Notes under the pieces: generated by a model
What the model was told of the DNA's origin: nothing
Database searches by the model: none
What the model saw: the letters and a program-made list of their open reading frames with translations, nothing else
Shown here: positions 52,273 through 62,300 of the stretch, piece by piece
Layout of the letters: each line of letters opens with the position of its first letter
Numbering within the stretch: position 1 is the first letter of the stretch
Position numbers and translations under genes: made by a program
Assembly (NCBI RefSeq): GCF_030409835.1
Contig: NZ_JAUFQO010000016.1
Span: forward strand, 904,263-968,262
Direction of reading: 5' to 3'
Length of the DNA: 64,000 nucleotides
From: Lutimonas halocynthiae
GTDB lineage: Bacteria > Bacteroidota > Bacteroidia > Flavobacteriales > Flavobacteriaceae

Positions 52273-54450
52273 TTAATATTCCATTTTCTTCATGTAATCG
52301 ATCTTTCTTTTCCAAATCGCTAATGACTTTTTGTATTCCTCGATATTATTATAGACATTCTTCACCAAAGGGTTATCTGCACTCGCATTCGAGATAAAAC
52401 TAATATTATTCTCTAATTGCTTAATCTCCTTAGTAATTTCGTCAATCTTTCTTCTAATGAACAGTTGCTCACTATCTAGTTTTCTTGCATTTTTCTGATC
52501 GAGCAAACCATCTACTGTGCTTCTAAATCTTAAAAAACTGGCCTCATCTTTATCAATGTTCAATTTCTTATACGCACTATCAAGTAATTTATTGAATTTA
52601 ATATCAATATGCTTTACCTTTTGCGGCAACACACCTAGAGCTCTCCATTGATCAAGACCTTTTTGAACAAATTCAAGGCTTAAATCTTTTCCTTCCTCAA
52701 TTTCCTTTTTAAGAGTCTCCATAAACTCTTTCTTCTTGTCTATAACAGCAGATTGGTCTTTATCAACATCATTCTGCTTCTCATGCAATCTATCAAAATA
52801 ATGGTTACATGCATCTTTAAAACGTTTCCAGATCTTATCCGAATCTCTTCGAGGAACATGTCCGATTTTTTTCCATTCAGCCTGAACCTTCTTGAATACT
52901 TCAGTCGCCATAACCCAATCATCACTTTCTTTCAATGATTCTGCTTGTTCAACTAAAGTCAGTTTCTTTTTCAAGTTATCTGTCTGCTCACTTTTAATTC
53001 CTTTATAAAAACTATTTTTCTCAGAATTAAACTTACGGGTTGCTTCCCTGAAAAGTTGCCAGACTTCCTCATTTTTAGATTTAGGAACCCTCCCAATGGC
53101 AAAAAACTCATCTCTAAGTGCCTCTAATTTCTTAATACTTTGCTGCCAGTCTTTGTGACTTGCATTTCCGCTGCCATCAATTGATTTTATTTTTTCAATT
53201 ACAGCTAGCTTTAAACCAACATTAGCTTTAAATTTCTCATCAAGTTGGTCCTGATAATCATGTCTTTTCTTATGTATCTTTTTAGTGGCTTCACTAAATT
53301 TATGCCAAACTTCTTCTCTTAATTCACGTGCAACAGGTCCGATATCCTCTTTCCACATTCTATGAAGAATCTGTAGTTCCTTAAACGAATGATTTACGTC
53401 TTCCTCTTCTGATAGGGCCTCTGCTTTTTTAATTAATTTGGTTTTTTCTTCCAGATTGTGTCTGAAGTCCAGATCTCTGAAATCATTATTCAAATGAAGT
53501 AAATCGTAAAACCGCTCTACATGATGATGATAAGTTCTCCAAACGTCATTATACTTTGCATGTGGAATTTGACCTACTTCTCTCCATCTATCTTGTAAGG
53601 CTCTAAAATTCTTATACATTGTAGAAGATTCGGCATTATCAATCAACGCTTTTAACTCGTCAATTAAACTCAACCTAAGCTCCAGATTCTCCTTCTGCGT
53701 TCGCTCTATTTCCTTATAAAAATGCTGACGCTTCTTCTTATACTCTCCAACTAATTCGTCAAATTTATGTTTAACAGGGGCCGACAGGAAAAACTCTGCT
53801 TCTTCACCACCTGCTTTGATAAAAGCTTCCTTTTGCTCCATAATGAAGCTGCTGAATTTTTTCTGGAAATCTATTTTTAAACTTTCAATCTGATTTTTGA
53901 CATCCTTGATTTCAAAGTCACTCAACAGTTGTCGGATCATTTTAACAATATCATCCAATGACATTATGGCCAGATCAAACACAGGAATTTCGCTGATTTT
54001 TTTATTCTCAGTGACTTCAGGAGTTTCTTTAGGCTCTTCAACTACCTCTTTTTCAGGTTCTACAACAGGCTCTTTCTTTTCGACTTCAACCTCTTCAGCC
54101 TTACTTTCTTCTTTCACCTCAGTCACTTCTGCAACCACTTCTTCTTTTACTTCTGCAACCACTTCCTCGTTAACCTCTGCGACCACTTCTTCTTTTACTT
54201 CAGCAGCCACTTCTTCTTTTACTTCTTCCGTGGCATCTTCAATTATTTCTTTATCTAAAGGTTTTGCCTCTTCAACAGATTCAATTTTTTCTTCCTCACT
54301 GACTTTTATATCTGCATCAGCCTCTTCATTATTTTTATCATCGCTCTCTTGTTCAACCTCCTTGGATTTCAAGGGAGTAGCTTCATTTTCTTTGTTAATT
54401 TCGCCTCCGGCGGAATCTGATGATAATTGATCATTCTTTTCGTCTAACAT
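52273..54450 (-). CDS. DUF349-repeat protein with long acidic N-terminus
   Basis: 725 aa cytoplasmic protein. Residues 1-155 are acidic, low-complexity, with four 8-aa repeats EV(K/N)EEV(V/A)A (see repeat). After about residue 165 come several DUF349 repeats, each a helical stretch with a motif such as NFRALQDRWREVGQIPHAKYNDVWRTYHHHVERFYD, LQILHRMWKEDIGPVARELREEVWHKFSEATKKIH, and FKKVQAEWKKIGHVPRRDSDKIWKRFKDACNHYFDRL (pattern W.xxG.VP......W..F). The C-terminus is coiled-coil. Function of DUF349 proteins is unknown. A consensus promoter is seen at 54522-54550. Confidence 0.88.
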   Translation of the reverse strand: MLDEKNDQLSSDSAGGEINKENEATPLKSKEVEQESDDKNNEEADADIKVSEEEKIESVEEAKPLDKEIIEDATEEVKEEVAAEVKEEVVAEVNEEVVAEVKEEVVAEVTEVKEESKAEEVEVEKKEPVVEPEKEVVEEPKETPEVTENKKISEIPVFDLAIMSLDDIVKMIRQLLSDFEIKDVKNQIESLKIDFQKKFSSFIMEQKEAFIKAGGEEAEFFLSAPVKHKFDELVGEYKKKRQHFYKEIERTQKENLELRLSLIDELKALIDNAESSTMYKNFRALQDRWREVGQIPHAKYNDVWRTYHHHVERFYDLLHLNNDFRDLDFRHNLEEKTKLIKKAEALSEEEDVNHSFKELQILHRMWKEDIGPVARELREEVWHKFSEATKKIHKKRHDYQDQLDEKFKANVGLKLAVIEKIKSIDGSGNASHKDWQQSIKKLEALRDEFFAIGRVPKSKNEEVWQLFREATRKFNSEKNSFYKGIKSEQTDNLKKKLTLVEQAESLKESDDWVMATEVFKKVQAEWKKIGHVPRRDSDKIWKRFKDACNHYFDRLHEKQNDVDKDQSAVIDKKKEFMETLKKEIEEGKDLSLEFVQKGLDQWRALGVLPQKVKHIDIKFNKLLDSAYKKLNIDKDEASFLRFRSTVDGLLDQKNARKLDSEQLFIRRKIDEITKEIKQLENNISFISNASADNPLVKNVYNNIEEYKKSLAIWKRKIDYMKKMEY
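54130..54225 (-). repeat. Four tandem 24-bp repeats in the acidic N-terminus of the DUF349 gene
   Basis: Units of 24 bp starting at 54130, 54154, 54178 and 54202 encode EV(K/N)EEV(V/A)A, differing by a few bases. The unit length keeps the frame. Confidence 0.8.
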
Positions 54451-54521
54451 TGTTTCATGTTTAAGGTTCCTATATTTTACTTTAAAAAAGTTCTGAAAGA
54501 TACTAATAGCCCAGCAAAGCG

Positions 54522-54550
54522 CAAAACTATGTTAAAAATAAGATGGACAA
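54522..54550 (-). promoter_or_regulatory. Promoter of the DUF349 gene (TTG-N18-TAGTTTTG)
   Basis: Minus-strand TTG (54548-54550) and TAGTTTTG (54522-54529) with 18-nt spacing fit TTG-N17-23-TAnnTTTG. Leader about 65 nt. Confidence 0.55.
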
Positions 54551-54580
54551 ATTTCAATAGGTTGCGTAGCTATTTTTATT

Positions 54581-55324
54581 CTATGAATTCCAGATTTCCC
54601 AAGCTCGATCAGCTTGATGCTTTAACATTGAACTCCCGTTCTTTACAATAGCTCCAGCCTCTAATCCCATTTTTAGAAATGCAGTCATCTCTGGATTATA
54701 AATCAAATCGAATAACAAATGTCTTTCAGTTAAAAACTCATAAGGCAAGTTTGGTTTTACATTGACATCAGGATAAGTACCTAATGGGCTGCAATTTATG
54801 ATCAATTCATGCTCAAGGATCTGTTTTTTATCCAAATCCTGATAGGATATGGTTTGGTCATTGCTTTTAGCTCTGGACACGAAAAGAAACGGAATTCCTA
54901 ATTTCTGCAACACATGGGCTATGGCCTTAGAAGCTCCTCCTGTTCCTAATATTAAGGCTCCTTGTTCATTCCCCTTCCAGCAAGACTTAAGAGAGGTCTC
55001 AAAACCATAAGCATCAGTATTATATCCTTTTAATCTTCCATCACTTAATATTTTAATGGTATTTACTGCGCCAATACTTCTGGCTTCAGCATCCACTTCA
55101 TCCATGAATGGCATGATCAATTCTTTATATGGAATCGTCACATTAAGACCTCCTAAAATAGGTTTATCTATAAGTACATCTTTTGAAAAATATTCAATCT
55201 TCTCCAAATCATAATTAACGTATTCAAAATGCTTTAAATCAAGTGACTTAAATTTTTCTGTAAAATAATTTTTAGAAAAAGAGTAGGATATGTTTTTACC
55301 TATTAAACCAAAACGTTTCTCCAT
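54581..55324 (-). CDS. aroE: Shikimate dehydrogenase
   Basis: 247 aa from the ATG at 55324, where EKRFGLIGKNISYSFSKNYF matches the family start; an ATG at 55339 would add five residues. The shikimate-binding Ser pair (SYSFS), GLNVTIPYKE, ILGTGGASKAIAHVL (NADP loop) and NCSPLGTYPD are visible. It converts 3-dehydroshikimate to shikimate with NADPH. It starts 77 bp upstream (in its direction) of the DUF349 promoter, and the transcription unit is likely separate from murQ. Confidence 0.95.
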   Translation of the reverse strand: MEKRFGLIGKNISYSFSKNYFTEKFKSLDLKHFEYVNYDLEKIEYFSKDVLIDKPILGGLNVTIPYKELIMPFMDEVDAEARSIGAVNTIKILSDGRLKGYNTDAYGFETSLKSCWKGNEQGALILGTGGASKAIAHVLQKLGIPFLFVSRAKSNDQTISYQDLDKKQILEHELIINCSPLGTYPDVNVKPNLPYEFLTERHLLFDLIYNPEMTAFLKMGLEAGAIVKNGSSMLKHQADRAWEIWNS

Positions 55325-55400
55325 TGTATGTTTTTTCATTTATCAATTCAATCTTTGTCAGACAGAAGTAGCGTAAATTATCAAATCGATCTTTTGGTTT

Positions 55401-56222
55401 TTATTTATGTAGCTTTCTGTATTGATCAACAGCAGCTCTTACACTTTTATATTTCAGTAATAGTTCTTCAGCAAGTTGCTTCTCAACCCCAAGTTCTGAC
55501 GCGACCATATTTGTGCCTCTTTCAACCAATTTTTCATTTGAAAGCTGCATATCCACCATTTTATTACCTTTCACTCGTCCGAGCTTGACCATGACTGATG
55601 TAGAAATCATATTCAAAGCAAGCTTTTGCGCGGTTCCAGATTTCATCCGAGTACTGCCCGTTACAAACTCGGGCCCTACAACAACTTCAACTGGGAATTT
55701 AGCCTCCTTCGCTACCTCTGAGCCAGCATTACAGGTAATACAACCAGTGATTATTTTATGTTTATTGGCCTCCCTTAGACCCCCTATTACATAAGGAGTT
55801 CTTCCTGAAGCCGCAATACCGATCAACACATCTTTTGAATTGATATCATAGGTCTTTAAATCTAACCAAGCCTGCTCAAGGTCATCCTCGGCATTTTCAA
55901 CTGCCTTTCTCAGTGCACCATCACCTCCAGCAATAAGGCCAATAACCCAATTATCCGGTACGCCATACGTTGGAGGGCATTCTGAAGCATCCAAGACACC
56001 TAATCTGCCACTGGTTCCTGCCCCAATATAAAACAAACGACCACCCTGCTTGAATTTTTTCACAATTTCATTCACCAATGGTTCGATCTGAACAATAGAT
56101 TTTTCAACAGCCAAGGCCACCTTTTTATCTTCACTGTTCATGTTCAGAAGTAGTTCATGAACACTCATCTCCTCCAAATTATCATAAGAAGAACTTTGTT
56201 CTGTTGTTGATCCAATTATCAT
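55401..56222 (-). CDS. murQ: N-acetylmuramic acid 6-phosphate etherase
   Basis: 273 aa SIS-domain protein. Motifs SVHELLLNMNSEDKKVALAVEKSI, FYIGAGTSGRLGVLDASECPPTYG, IAGGDGALRKAVENAEDD, GIAASGRTPYVIGGL and MKSGTAQKLALNMIST. It cleaves the lactyl ether of MurNAc-6-P giving GlcNAc-6-P and D-lactate. Its start overlaps the symporter gene stop by 4 bp (ATGA type), so the two genes are coupled. No anmK, murK or nagZ gene lies in this window. Confidence 0.96.
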   Translation of the reverse strand: MIIGSTTEQSSSYDNLEEMSVHELLLNMNSEDKKVALAVEKSIVQIEPLVNEIVKKFKQGGRLFYIGAGTSGRLGVLDASECPPTYGVPDNWVIGLIAGGDGALRKAVENAEDDLEQAWLDLKTYDINSKDVLIGIAASGRTPYVIGGLREANKHKIITGCITCNAGSEVAKEAKFPVEVVVGPEFVTGSTRMKSGTAQKLALNMISTSVMVKLGRVKGNKMVDMQLSNEKLVERGTNMVASELGVEKQLAEELLLKYKSVRAAVDQYRKLHK

Positions 56223-57679
56223 ATTTTCTTTTTTTGTCTAATTATTATTAGTCCTAAAATGGTAAACATACCATTGACAGCAATACTAATAAATCCAAAA
56301 TCAAAATTAATGCTTTTTTTCAGGTAAAGACTTAAGGCATAAGTCAAAATCGGAGCTGCAATACACACCAAAGGAACCCATTTGTCTTTTACTGAAATCG
56401 ATGTGAACATTCCAAACAGATACAATCCTAATAGCGGTCCGTAAGTATATCCTGCAACATTAAATATTAGCGATATAACATCACCCCTACTTCCTGAAAA
56501 GAGCATGATGATCAAAAACACGACTACGCTAAACCCGAAAAGAACATAGTTTTTCAACTTTTTCTTTTCCTTGCCTGATTTAGTTGACATGTCAAGAAAA
56601 TCATAAGTAAAGGACGTAGTCAGGGCTGTTAGCGCGGAATCAACACTCGAAAACGAAGCAGCGATAATTCCCAATAAAAAACTGATTCCCGTTATAAGGC
56701 CAAGGTGGTTAATAGCTAAATTAGGAAACAATGTATCAGTATCCAGAAATTGTCCTTGCTCAGCTAAAGGCAGGGTAATATTAATGCTGTCTGCATAGAT
56801 ATAAAGTAATATTCCAAGCCCAAGAAACAAGAATTGGGTTAAAGCCAATATTAAACTAAACGTCAAGGTATTCTTTTGAGCATCCCATTGATTTTTACAG
56901 GTAAGGGTTTTTTGCATCATGTTTTGATCGAGCCCCATCATCGCAATGGCAATCAAAATTCCGGCAATGAATTGTTTATAAAAATTATTTCCTGATATGC
57001 TATCCCAGTTAAAGACTTTAAAATAATCATGCGCTACCACCTTACTCACTGACTCTCCAAATGTAAGCCCCATGATAGAAGTGATGGAATAAATTGTAAC
57101 TATTGCAGCCAGGATCAAAAAGAAGGTCTGCATGGCATCCGTCCAAACGATGGTTTTAATCCCTGACTTATTGGTATACAACCAAACCAACATTAAGATG
57201 ATGATTACTGTTAAGAAAAAAGGAATACCCAATTTATCAAAAAACGCAAATTGTAAGATTTTGGCGGCCAGCAGCAATCTCAATGAGGCGCCAAATGACT
57301 GTGAAACCAGAAAAAATAAAGAGCCTGTTTTATATGTTTTGTTACCAAACCTGTCTTGCAGGTATCCATAAATTGAAACAAGTTTTAATCTGTAATAAAG
57401 AGGAATCAACACGAAGGTTATAAAAAGATAACCCACAACATTTCCCATAATAAACTGAAAAAAGTAGAAACTGTTGTTCCCTACCATTCCGGGCACCGAA
57501 ACAAAAGTAACGCCAGATAAGGCTGCGCCAACCATACCAAAGGCCACTAAGAACCAGGGAGATTCACGATCGCCTGTAAAAAAGGAGTCATCACTTCTAT
57601 TTCTGGAAGTAAAATAAGAAATGGCCATGATCAGGCCAAAGTACATAACGATAATACTAAAAATCAGAAAAGTGCTCAA
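56219..57679 (-). CDS. Sodium:solute symporter (SSS family), TTG start
   Basis: 486 aa, about 13 membrane helices. SRNRSDDSFFTGDRESPWFLVAFGMVGAALSGVTFVSVPGMV is typical of the family. The start is TTG at 57679: the upstream in-frame codons reach a stop without an ATG, and an ATG 12 codons in (MYFGLIM) would cut the first helix. Coupled to murQ by a 4-bp overlap, so the substrate is plausibly a MurNAc-type amino sugar, sialic-acid-like or related compound (inference). A perfect inverted repeat sits 10 bp upstream of the start. Confidence 0.87.
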   Translation of the reverse strand: MSTFLIFSIIVMYFGLIMAISYFTSRNRSDDSFFTGDRESPWFLVAFGMVGAALSGVTFVSVPGMVGNNSFYFFQFIMGNVVGYLFITFVLIPLYYRLKLVSIYGYLQDRFGNKTYKTGSLFFLVSQSFGASLRLLLAAKILQFAFFDKLGIPFFLTVIIILMLVWLYTNKSGIKTIVWTDAMQTFFLILAAIVTIYSITSIMGLTFGESVSKVVAHDYFKVFNWDSISGNNFYKQFIAGILIAIAMMGLDQNMMQKTLTCKNQWDAQKNTLTFSLILALTQFLFLGLGILLYIYADSINITLPLAEQGQFLDTDTLFPNLAINHLGLITGISFLLGIIAASFSSVDSALTALTTSFTYDFLDMSTKSGKEKKKLKNYVLFGFSVVVFLIIMLFSGSRGDVISLIFNVAGYTYGPLLGLYLFGMFTSISVKDKWVPLVCIAAPILTYALSLYLKKSINFDFGFISIAVNGMFTILGLIIIRQKKKI

Positions 57680-57688
57680 TACGAATGG

Positions 57689-57705
57689 TTGGTGTTAAAC
57701 ACCAA
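57689..57705 (-). promoter_or_regulatory. Perfect inverted repeat TTGGTGT-TAA-ACACCAA just upstream of the symporter-murQ operon
   Basis: Seven-bp arms with a 3-nt centre, 10-26 bp before the TTG start. It could be an operator or a leader hairpin near the ribosome-binding region. Confidence 0.5.
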
Positions 57706-57758
57706 AAATAGCTTCCTCATTTCGTAAATAAAAATAATAAGCCTACTAATTTTATAAT

Positions 57759-57870
57759 GTATAGCAAGGAGTAGTTTCTCAGGCTACTCCATTTTGCTAT
57801 ACTTGCTCAAATATAAGATTGAAATTTGTGTAGATTTCAACAGGGAATGCAAAGCACATTCCTTTTTTTT
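57759..57870 (+). ncRNA. Candidate small RNA with intrinsic terminator
   Basis: Plus-strand RNA between two minus-strand genes. Hairpin 1: GTATAGCAAGGAGTAG (57759-57774) pairs with CTACTCC...TTGCTATAC (57784-57802), a 16-bp stem with one 3-nt bulge. Hairpin 2: TTGAAAT (57819) with ATTTCAA (57840). Hairpin 3: GGAATG (57844) with CATTCC (57857) followed by T8 (57863-57870), a Rho-independent terminator, which has no protein gene in front of it on that strand. A 7/8 match to the -7 box (TAATTTTA, 57747-57754) places the start at about 57759. About 110 nt. No known RNA family recognised. Confidence 0.55.
57844..57870 (+). terminator. Rho-independent terminator of the candidate sRNA
   Basis: GGAATG-CAAAGCA-CATTCC followed by eight T. 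The T-tract is only on the plus strand, so it does not serve the MFS gene. Confidence 0.65.
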
Positions 57871-59170
57871 AATTCCAGGATTTAATTTTATGCCCTTTAA
57901 AAGCATATAGGAATATAATAATATAGGCTGGCAAGAGAATCCAATAACCTTGGTTCGCCGAATGAGAAGTGGCCAAAACCTCTTCCATACCTTCTGCTAG
58001 ATAAACTTCTTTTAAATAATCTACAAGCTTTCCATAAAGCGGAGTTAAAATCGCACCACCCGAAATAGCCATGATTAAAAATGCCGCTCCTGTTTTTGTG
58101 AATTTACCTAAACCATCTATTGCTAAAGGCCAAATCGCTGGCCAAACCAAAGCGTTTGCAACACCTAATGAAGCTACTAATAATACTGAAGTAAAACCAG
58201 AAGTATTAACGATGATCAAACTAATAATGATTCCTAAAATACCGCTAATTTTCAGAGCTGCCGTTTGACTAAGGTATTTTGGTATAAGAATAACGCCTAA
58301 GGCATAAGTTCCTACCATAGCGAACAAGGTGAAGGTCGTAAACCATTTCGCTTGTGAAACAGGTAAGCCTAGTGATAGGCCGTATGCGATGATAGAATCA
58401 CCGGCAATTACCTCAACCCCTACATACATAAATAGGGCAATTACTCCCAATATAAGTTGTGGAAACTGAAAGATGCTTGTCTTTGCTGTTTTTCCTTCTT
58501 CTTCTTCTTTGGTCGGAGCTGCTTCAACATGAGGAAGCGGTGCCTTTCTAATCAATACACCAAGGACAGCCAGCACAATTGCCATGACCAAATATGGCAT
58601 AAATACACTGTCTGCCATGGTATCTAACAATTGATTCTTTTCCTCTCCGCTAACTGTTTTTAACTTTTCATTTACCTCATCAATTCCCGAAAGCAATAAG
58701 GCTCCAAAAATGAGTGATCCAAGAGCTCCTGCAACTTTATTGGCAATTCCCATAACCGAAATACGTTTTGCCGCACTTTCGATGGGTCCAAGAATAGTTA
58801 CATATGGATTTGATGCGGTTTGCAAAAGTGTCATACCCGCACCTTGAATAAAAATTCCCACTAAAAACAACCAATATACTCTTGCATTTGCTGCTGGTAT
58901 AAAGACCAATGCACCTAAAGCCATAATAAAAAGACCAATAGACATTCCTTTTCTATAACCTATTTTTGATAAAATTGCTGAGGATGGTAAAGCCATCACC
59001 ACAAAGGATATATAAGAAGCTGAAGCCACTAAATATGATTGAGCCGCAGTCAATTCGTTAATGGTTTTCATAAATGGTATCAGTGCGCCATTGATCCATG
59101 TTACAAAACCAAATATAAAAAATAAGGCAGCAATGATCATTAATGGAACAAAAGAGGACGATTTTGACAT
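57869..59170 (-). CDS. Sugar MFS transporter, FucP/glucose-galactose type
   Basis: 433 aa, 12 hydrophobic helices. The N-terminus SSFVPLMIIAALFFIFGFVTWINGALIPFMKTI is the FucP-family signature. GAGMTLLQTASNPYVTILGPIESAAKRISVMGIANKVAG is the second family motif. In Bacteroidota such proteins take up glucose, GlcNAc or fucose by proton symport. The substrate here is not set by sequence. It lies 189 bp upstream of the symporter-murQ operon in the same direction, with the sRNA candidate between, so both may serve amino-sugar uptake. Confidence 0.9.
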   Translation of the reverse strand: MSKSSSFVPLMIIAALFFIFGFVTWINGALIPFMKTINELTAAQSYLVASASYISFVVMALPSSAILSKIGYRKGMSIGLFIMALGALVFIPAANARVYWLFLVGIFIQGAGMTLLQTASNPYVTILGPIESAAKRISVMGIANKVAGALGSLIFGALLLSGIDEVNEKLKTVSGEEKNQLLDTMADSVFMPYLVMAIVLAVLGVLIRKAPLPHVEAAPTKEEEEGKTAKTSIFQFPQLILGVIALFMYVGVEVIAGDSIIAYGLSLGLPVSQAKWFTTFTLFAMVGTYALGVILIPKYLSQTAALKISGILGIIISLIIVNTSGFTSVLLVASLGVANALVWPAIWPLAIDGLGKFTKTGAAFLIMAISGGAILTPLYGKLVDYLKEVYLAEGMEEVLATSHSANQGYWILLPAYIIIFLYAFKGHKIKSWN

Positions 59171-59336
59171 ATTTTGAGTTTTAGCGTGTACTAATTAATA
59201 TTTGATCAGTTTGTGGGGAATCGAAAATAAAAGTAAGATTAATTCCTAATGTAAGGTTCATTTTTCTACAAAAGACAAAATTCCTTAGATAGATAACAAT
59301 AAATAAGGTGAAAAACTTGAAATACCAAGATCTCAA

Positions 59337-62300
59337 CTATTCCTCTTCTAGCTTAGCTGATGCTTTCTCTTCTTTTAATTCTTGTTTCCCAAGCTTCTTT
59401 TCAGCACGAAGGCTATCCCGCTGTCCCTTTGTCATTTCCTTTTCCTCTGCAGTTTTCTTCAGACCTAGCTTTTCCATGAATTCACTGCCATTATTGAAGT
59501 CAAATCGGTATGAAATACCAACACCTTGAGTATACCCCTCTCCATCAGTTACATCGAATTCAATTTCATTTTGCCGGTTATACACCTTGGCCTGGAACGT
59601 TTCTGCATCATTCAAGGGAACTTTGACTTCTACTTCTCCAATTACGTTTGAATTGGTATTTGAACCAACCGGAACACCAACTTTTCCGCTCACAATCACT
59701 TTATCAGCGATTCTTCCGGAAACCTCTAAGCCTAGCTGATCATCGGTAGTTACATCCTGTACACTGCTTTCTGTTCCAATATCATACGTAACACCTACTT
59801 CAAAATTATCGTTGTCGCTTTCTAACATGTTTGACAGAAGTTGTGAGGCCTTCTGAGCCAAAGTACCAGCTATCGCGGCATTGCCATCAAAATTAGTTTT
59901 ATTATTATCTGTTCTTGCAAAGGCACCTGTGGCCAACACAGAAAAGAACTGGGTTAATTTGTCATCCTCATTTCTTAATTTAAAATCAAGCTCTGCAGCA
60001 ACATTAGAACTTGCATTTGGAATTTTAACGTCGAAATCAAGGTTAGGCGCTGACAGATTACCTGTGATCATGGTATATAATTCTACATCAATTTTACGCG
60101 AACTCGCTATGTCATCCAGTAAAACTGATGGATTGGCTTTTGTATAGTTTATAGCTGTGATATCAACCTGGGCGTCATAAGGGTTTCCACCCCAAATAAT
60201 TGAACCTCCCTTTTGAACTACAAAATCTTTATTAATTATATTCTTAAACTGGTATTCTCCGTTGTCAATAATAAGGTTCCCGAACATTTCGAATTTTCCG
60301 TTCGTGTCAATGTTCAATCTTAGATTTCCGTCTCCAGATCCCCTTAAAATACTCCCTGTTGACTTATCCAAAACAATTTGGGCTACTGCCTGCTTTGTAA
60401 CATTTAACCTAAAGTTAAGTGTGAGCCCTTTCAACTTCTCAAATACAATTTCCTGTCTTTTCTCCTCTCCTTCTTCAATTTCAATATTTTCAAAATGTAT
60501 CAACTGAGAGCTGTTCACAGTACTCACATTCCCTAAGGGTACAATAAACTCAGTACCCGCATTTGTTGTGCCGTTTACGTTGATCACGAGGTCATCGGTA
60601 AATCCTTTAAGCGTTGTACTACCGCCAATTAATCCGGTTCCGTAATACAAAGCCCCTTCTTTATCCTCGGTATTCAATACGAGTAAATTATCTGTACTTA
60701 GTGCAAGATCTAGGTACCATTTTTTAAAGGCTTCATGGGTAATAGTGCCACTGATTACACCTCTTGTTTTTTTATCCCTGTCAACAACTTTGAAAGACTG
60801 AAAATCAAAAGTATGTTCATACAGCTTCACCTTTGATGCGCCATCAAAATCATAATTGACCCCCAGGTACGGCAATTCCAAACCAGATTCTACTAATGTA
60901 ATTTCACCTCCAATATCCGGGTTCGCCAGACTCCCTGTAATCATTGCCTCTCCGCTAGCATAACCCCTGATTTTAGACAAAACATTCTTCCCAAGCGGAC
61001 TAAAGGCATTTATTCTAAATCGGTCTAACTTAGCAGATGCTAAAATAGTGGGCTCAATACCACTTAAATCTATAGCACCTAGCGCCTTAAAAGTTCTCAG
61101 GTCAGCGTTTTCCAATTGCAGATCAAATGTATAATTTCGAATATTCTGATCAGACTCCGCTTTGAAAATCAAGTCACCATAATAGTCATTATTTATGCTA
61201 AAATAATTTATAGCCAAATCAGCAATAGGTAAGATTTTATTGTTGATGCTTCTTAAATTGATCGAGCCATTGACCTTACCGTCTAAAGCCACACTATCTA
61301 TTGATGGTGTTATGTCGTCAAGGTTCACATTATTAAGTCGCAAATCAATATTTTTTTCTTGATCTGAAGTAATCAATCCTGCCAAATTAACCTCCTGATT
61401 ACCTGTAATCATATTGAAATTATCTATAGCATAGGTCTTTATGTCTTTATCATAGACCACTTTATTCTGATCATTATTTTCAGGATTGATATACCAGGTG
61501 TTTTGTTTAAATGTCAATTCTGAGGTTTTCATTCCTAAAACAGATTGGTTCTGCTCATTGAAGGTATGGTAAAAACTAAAGCTATATTTTTCTTGATGTT
61601 CTCTTCCACCGATCATATCGGCTCTCATGAATAAGGTGTCATTCAACATGACATTTACCAGGTTAATTTGAGATAAATTATAGTACTTAGCATCTATTTC
61701 GTCTATGCTTAAAAGTGTATTATACAATGGGTTTTGATTGTCTACCTGAAGGTCGATCATATCAACTGTATAATTGTAAGCTTCAATTTTAGGAGATTTA
61801 ACAGTAAGTTTAAAAAGGTCATTATCAGAATCAACTGATCCATAGATAATAGAATTAGGGCCTAATTGAAGGTCAGGAAAAAAGACATCGATAATCTTAC
61901 TATGAATATTAAATCGGAAATCTAAAAATTGACCAGCTGTCACCGCATCTTTTTCATAGTTGACAAATAAACTCCCCAAAGAATTCATTCCCAATTTTTT
62001 TAGCTGACGAAATTTAAAATTACCTCGTACAAAGCCGTTGACGATATCGGTTGAATTCACGCTTACTTCTCTCACAGAATCCATATTCTTGGAAGTAATC
62101 TCAAAGTCTTTAAAATAGTAATCATCATTCTGATTAGAATATGATGCATCCTTAAAGCTCAATTCACCTTCAATATTATCAAGACTGCTTCCGCTAAGGT
62201 CCATATTGATAACGCCCTTGAGAATTGATTTTTCATCTCTTGTAAATAGATTCAGTTTTAAAAAATCAGCATGAGCCACATTGGCCTCAAAATTAAATTT

